64,000 nt of DNA from Ahaetulla prasina (Eukaryota; Chordata; Lepidosauria; Squamata; Colubridae): NCBI RefSeq assembly GCF_028640845.1, contig NC_080539.1, forward strand, positions 188,923,436 to 188,987,435, written 5' to 3'. Below are positions 61,922 to 64,000 of this stretch, piece after piece (positions within the stretch are counted from its first letter, which is position 1; each line of letters starts with the position of its first letter). The notes beneath the pieces are model-generated. The model was not told the DNA's origin. It did not search any database and worked only from the letters and a program-made list of their open reading frames with translations. The position numbers and the translations under genes were made by a program.

Positions 61922-64000
61922 AAATAATTCCTAAATTATAATCTCTAGTCTCTCCACACTTAATCACTCTCAATTCCTCTCCTTCAGAAATATATCTAAT
62001 ACAAAATATTTCCTAAATTTACTCATATGCTATTCGATATTTTTTATCTGATACTTATTTTGAATATAATCAATCCACATTTTCCATTCTAAAATATATT
62101 TTTCTTGTGTATAGTCTTTCAAGCAGAGATTTTGCCATTTCTGCCAGATTTGATACTTTAAGTCCATTCTTCAATTGTAGGTAATTCTTCTTTTCCAATA
62201 TTGAGCAATCAAAAGTCTTTGGTTATTAAGTTCAAAATCAATTTAGTCTCTATAGCTGTACAATCCATAATTATTCCTAGTAAAAGAACTGGGTAAACTT
62301 AATCTTCTTTTTCAAAATATTCTGCATGATCCACCATACTTTAATCCAAAATGCTTTAACTTTTTACAAGTCCACCATATATGGTAATAAGTGGCATCTT
62401 CACAATCGCATCTCAACATTTAGCCTGTACATTAGGATACATACATGACAATTTTTTGGGGTCTAAATGCCATCTATAAAACATCTTATAAAATTTTCTC
62501 ATATTTTGCGCTTGTGTAAATTTAACATTCCTCACCCAAATTCTTCCCCAAGTTTCCAACATTATTGGTTGCTGAAAATTTTGTGCCCACTTAATCATAC
62601 AATCCTTAACCAATTCAGTCTCTGAGTCTATTTCTACTAATACATTATACAACCTCTTAATATGCTGTTGGCCTTGATCTCTCATTTGTTTTAACAAATT
62701 ATCCTCAATTTGTTTTAACACCTATTTTTGATCTAATTTCCATCTAGCTTGTAATTGTCCATATTGGAACCATGTATAATTTTTCCCTCCTTCCCCCATC
62801 TTTTCTCTAGATTTTAATTGTAATTCCCCCTTTTCCATACAAAGAAGTTCTTCATAGGTAACTACCTCCATCTTTTGTTATATATTTATATTTTCTATCA
62901 TGTGTCTGGATTGCCCATATTGGAATCTTTCCATCTAATTTATATTGATATTTCCTCCAAACCCTCAATAATGCATTTCTAATTATATTATTTTTAAATA
63001 TTTTATCTACTTTCTTATCATATAATAAATAGGCATGCCACCCATATAACAAACCATAACCTTCTATATTCAAAACTCTTTCCTCAGTTAAATTAATCCA
63101 ATCAGTAATTAATGATAAGACAACTGCTTCATAATACAATTTTAAATTAGGCATTTTAAGACCCCCCCTTTCCTTATATCCTGCATTATTTTTAATTTTA
63201 TTCTTGGTTTTTGCCCATCCATACAAATTTATTAACCCTTTGCCATTCCTGTAATTTAATATCATTCTTACACGTATCATTTGAAACAAAATAAAACCTG
63301 GGCAAAACATTCATTTTATAGCGCTATTCTTCCCAGCAAAGATAGTTGTAACTTCTTCCAACTCCATTTCTTTCCATACCTTCTGCCACAATACCTCATA
63401 ATTTTTGTATAATTTAACATTTGAAGCTGTAATATATATTCCTAAATATTTAACCTTTTAACAATTTCAAAACCTGTAGTTCTTTCTAACTCTTCTTTTG
63501 TTGTATATTCATATTTTAGTTATCATCTTTGTCTTTGCTGATTCACCTTAAATCCAGATACTTTACCATACTGACCAATTATATCTTTTAAACCAGTACT
63601 GAGTATATTGGTTGAGATACAGTAACAACCAAGTCATCTGCAAAGCTCTTAATCTATAATCTTGATGTTTAACTCTAATTCCCTTTATTCAATCGGAACC
63701 ACGATTTTATTCAGAAGAATTTCTAAAGTTAAAATAAAAGTAATGGGACAAGGGACATCCCTGTCTCGTCCCTTTCCCAATTTTAAAAGTTTCTGTTAAC
63801 CCACCATTTACTATTATTTGTGCTGTTTGCTTCTGATATCTTAATTGCATGGATAAAATAATCCCAAATTGCATTTTTCTATTACTTTAAACAAAACTGC
63901 CAATCCAATCTATCAAAAGTTTTTCAGCATCCAAAAAAGGAATGCCGCTGATACTTGGTTGTTTCGCTCCAAATATTCAAGTAACATTTGCCTCACATTA
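61922..64000 (-). mobile_element. L1 copy G, continuing beyond the window
   Basis: Minus-strand L1 beginning inside the 3' UTR (ACAAATAATTCCTAAATTAT), without poly-A, colinear with 55265-57361 of copy F to the window edge. ORF2 pieces: 62413-62721 (C-terminal block, ending YPNVQAKC) and 62852-63310 (GLKMPNLKLYYEAVVLSLIT, LNIEGYGLLYGWHAYLLYDK), then FADD and palm DNA near 63640 and 63900. From about 63300 onward it is almost base-for-base like copy F, including shared small deletions. Confidence 0.88.

Noticed and set aside
1..64000. tRNA, rRNA or other structured RNA genes
   Set aside because: No cloverleaf with A/B boxes, rRNA core or snRNA motif was recognised by eye; a covariance-model scan would be needed to exclude small ones.

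Overview
The window is repeat-dominated vertebrate DNA, most likely from a squamate and probably an advanced snake. Evidence: L2, CR1, a Rex1-like CR1-group LINE, squamate-type L1, chromodomain Gypsy elements and non-autonomous hAT elements lie side by side. LINE tails carry ATTT or AATAG runs, and AATAG microsatellites seeded by CR1/L3-type tails are known from colubroid snakes. There are no prokaryotic operons, CRISPR arrays or recognisable RNA genes. By my reading well over three quarters is transposable-element sequence, mostly nested.

The only host-gene signal I can support is a 134-bp exon at 39366-39499 (minus strand) with good splice sites, encoding an astrotactin segment (ASTN1 more likely than ASTN2). 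The window is therefore probably intron of an astrotactin gene, transcribed right to left, swollen by transposons.

Layout. 1-6.9 kb: an L2 carrying an AATAG-tailed LINE insert, then a minus-strand L1 holding a Rex1-like LINE and a 2-kb ORF1-only L1-like element with a 26-bp target duplication. 6.9-10.5 kb: a Gypsy integrase scrap and two hAT-like elements with minisatellite, TTTTA array and palindrome. 10.7-15.1 kb: a Mag-type Gypsy integrase split by a Rex1-like LINE that is itself split by an L2. 15.86-22.21 kb: an almost complete chromodomain Gypsy with paired LTRs, CAAGA target duplication and a self-priming signal. 22.2-25.6 kb: GC-rich, largely unassigned. 25.6-30 kb: near full-length L2. 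30-34.4 kb: plus-strand L1 with a Rex1-like insert and a 1.96-kb hAT-like element full of hairpins and a homopurine tract. 34.4-40.7 kb: Gypsy chromodomain tail, CR1, hAT ends, Rex1-like fragment, the astrotactin exon and intron-like sequence. 40.7-46 kb: a full-length Rex1-like LINE with ORF1 and CpG-rich 5' leader. 46-54.9 kb: L1 carrying a long L2 that itself carries a probable solo LTR. 54.9-64 kb: two related L1 copies around a decayed second Gypsy.

Every retroelement pol gene shows at least one break or loss, so none looks autonomous as it stands; the best preserved reading frames are Gypsy gag-protease, Gypsy RT, CR1 RT and Rex1-like ORF1. From about 49.2 kb to the end the density of tiny deletions rises sharply, which may be a sequence-quality effect rather than biology. 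Element edges were judged by eye; edges without a stated target duplication are approximate by tens of bases.
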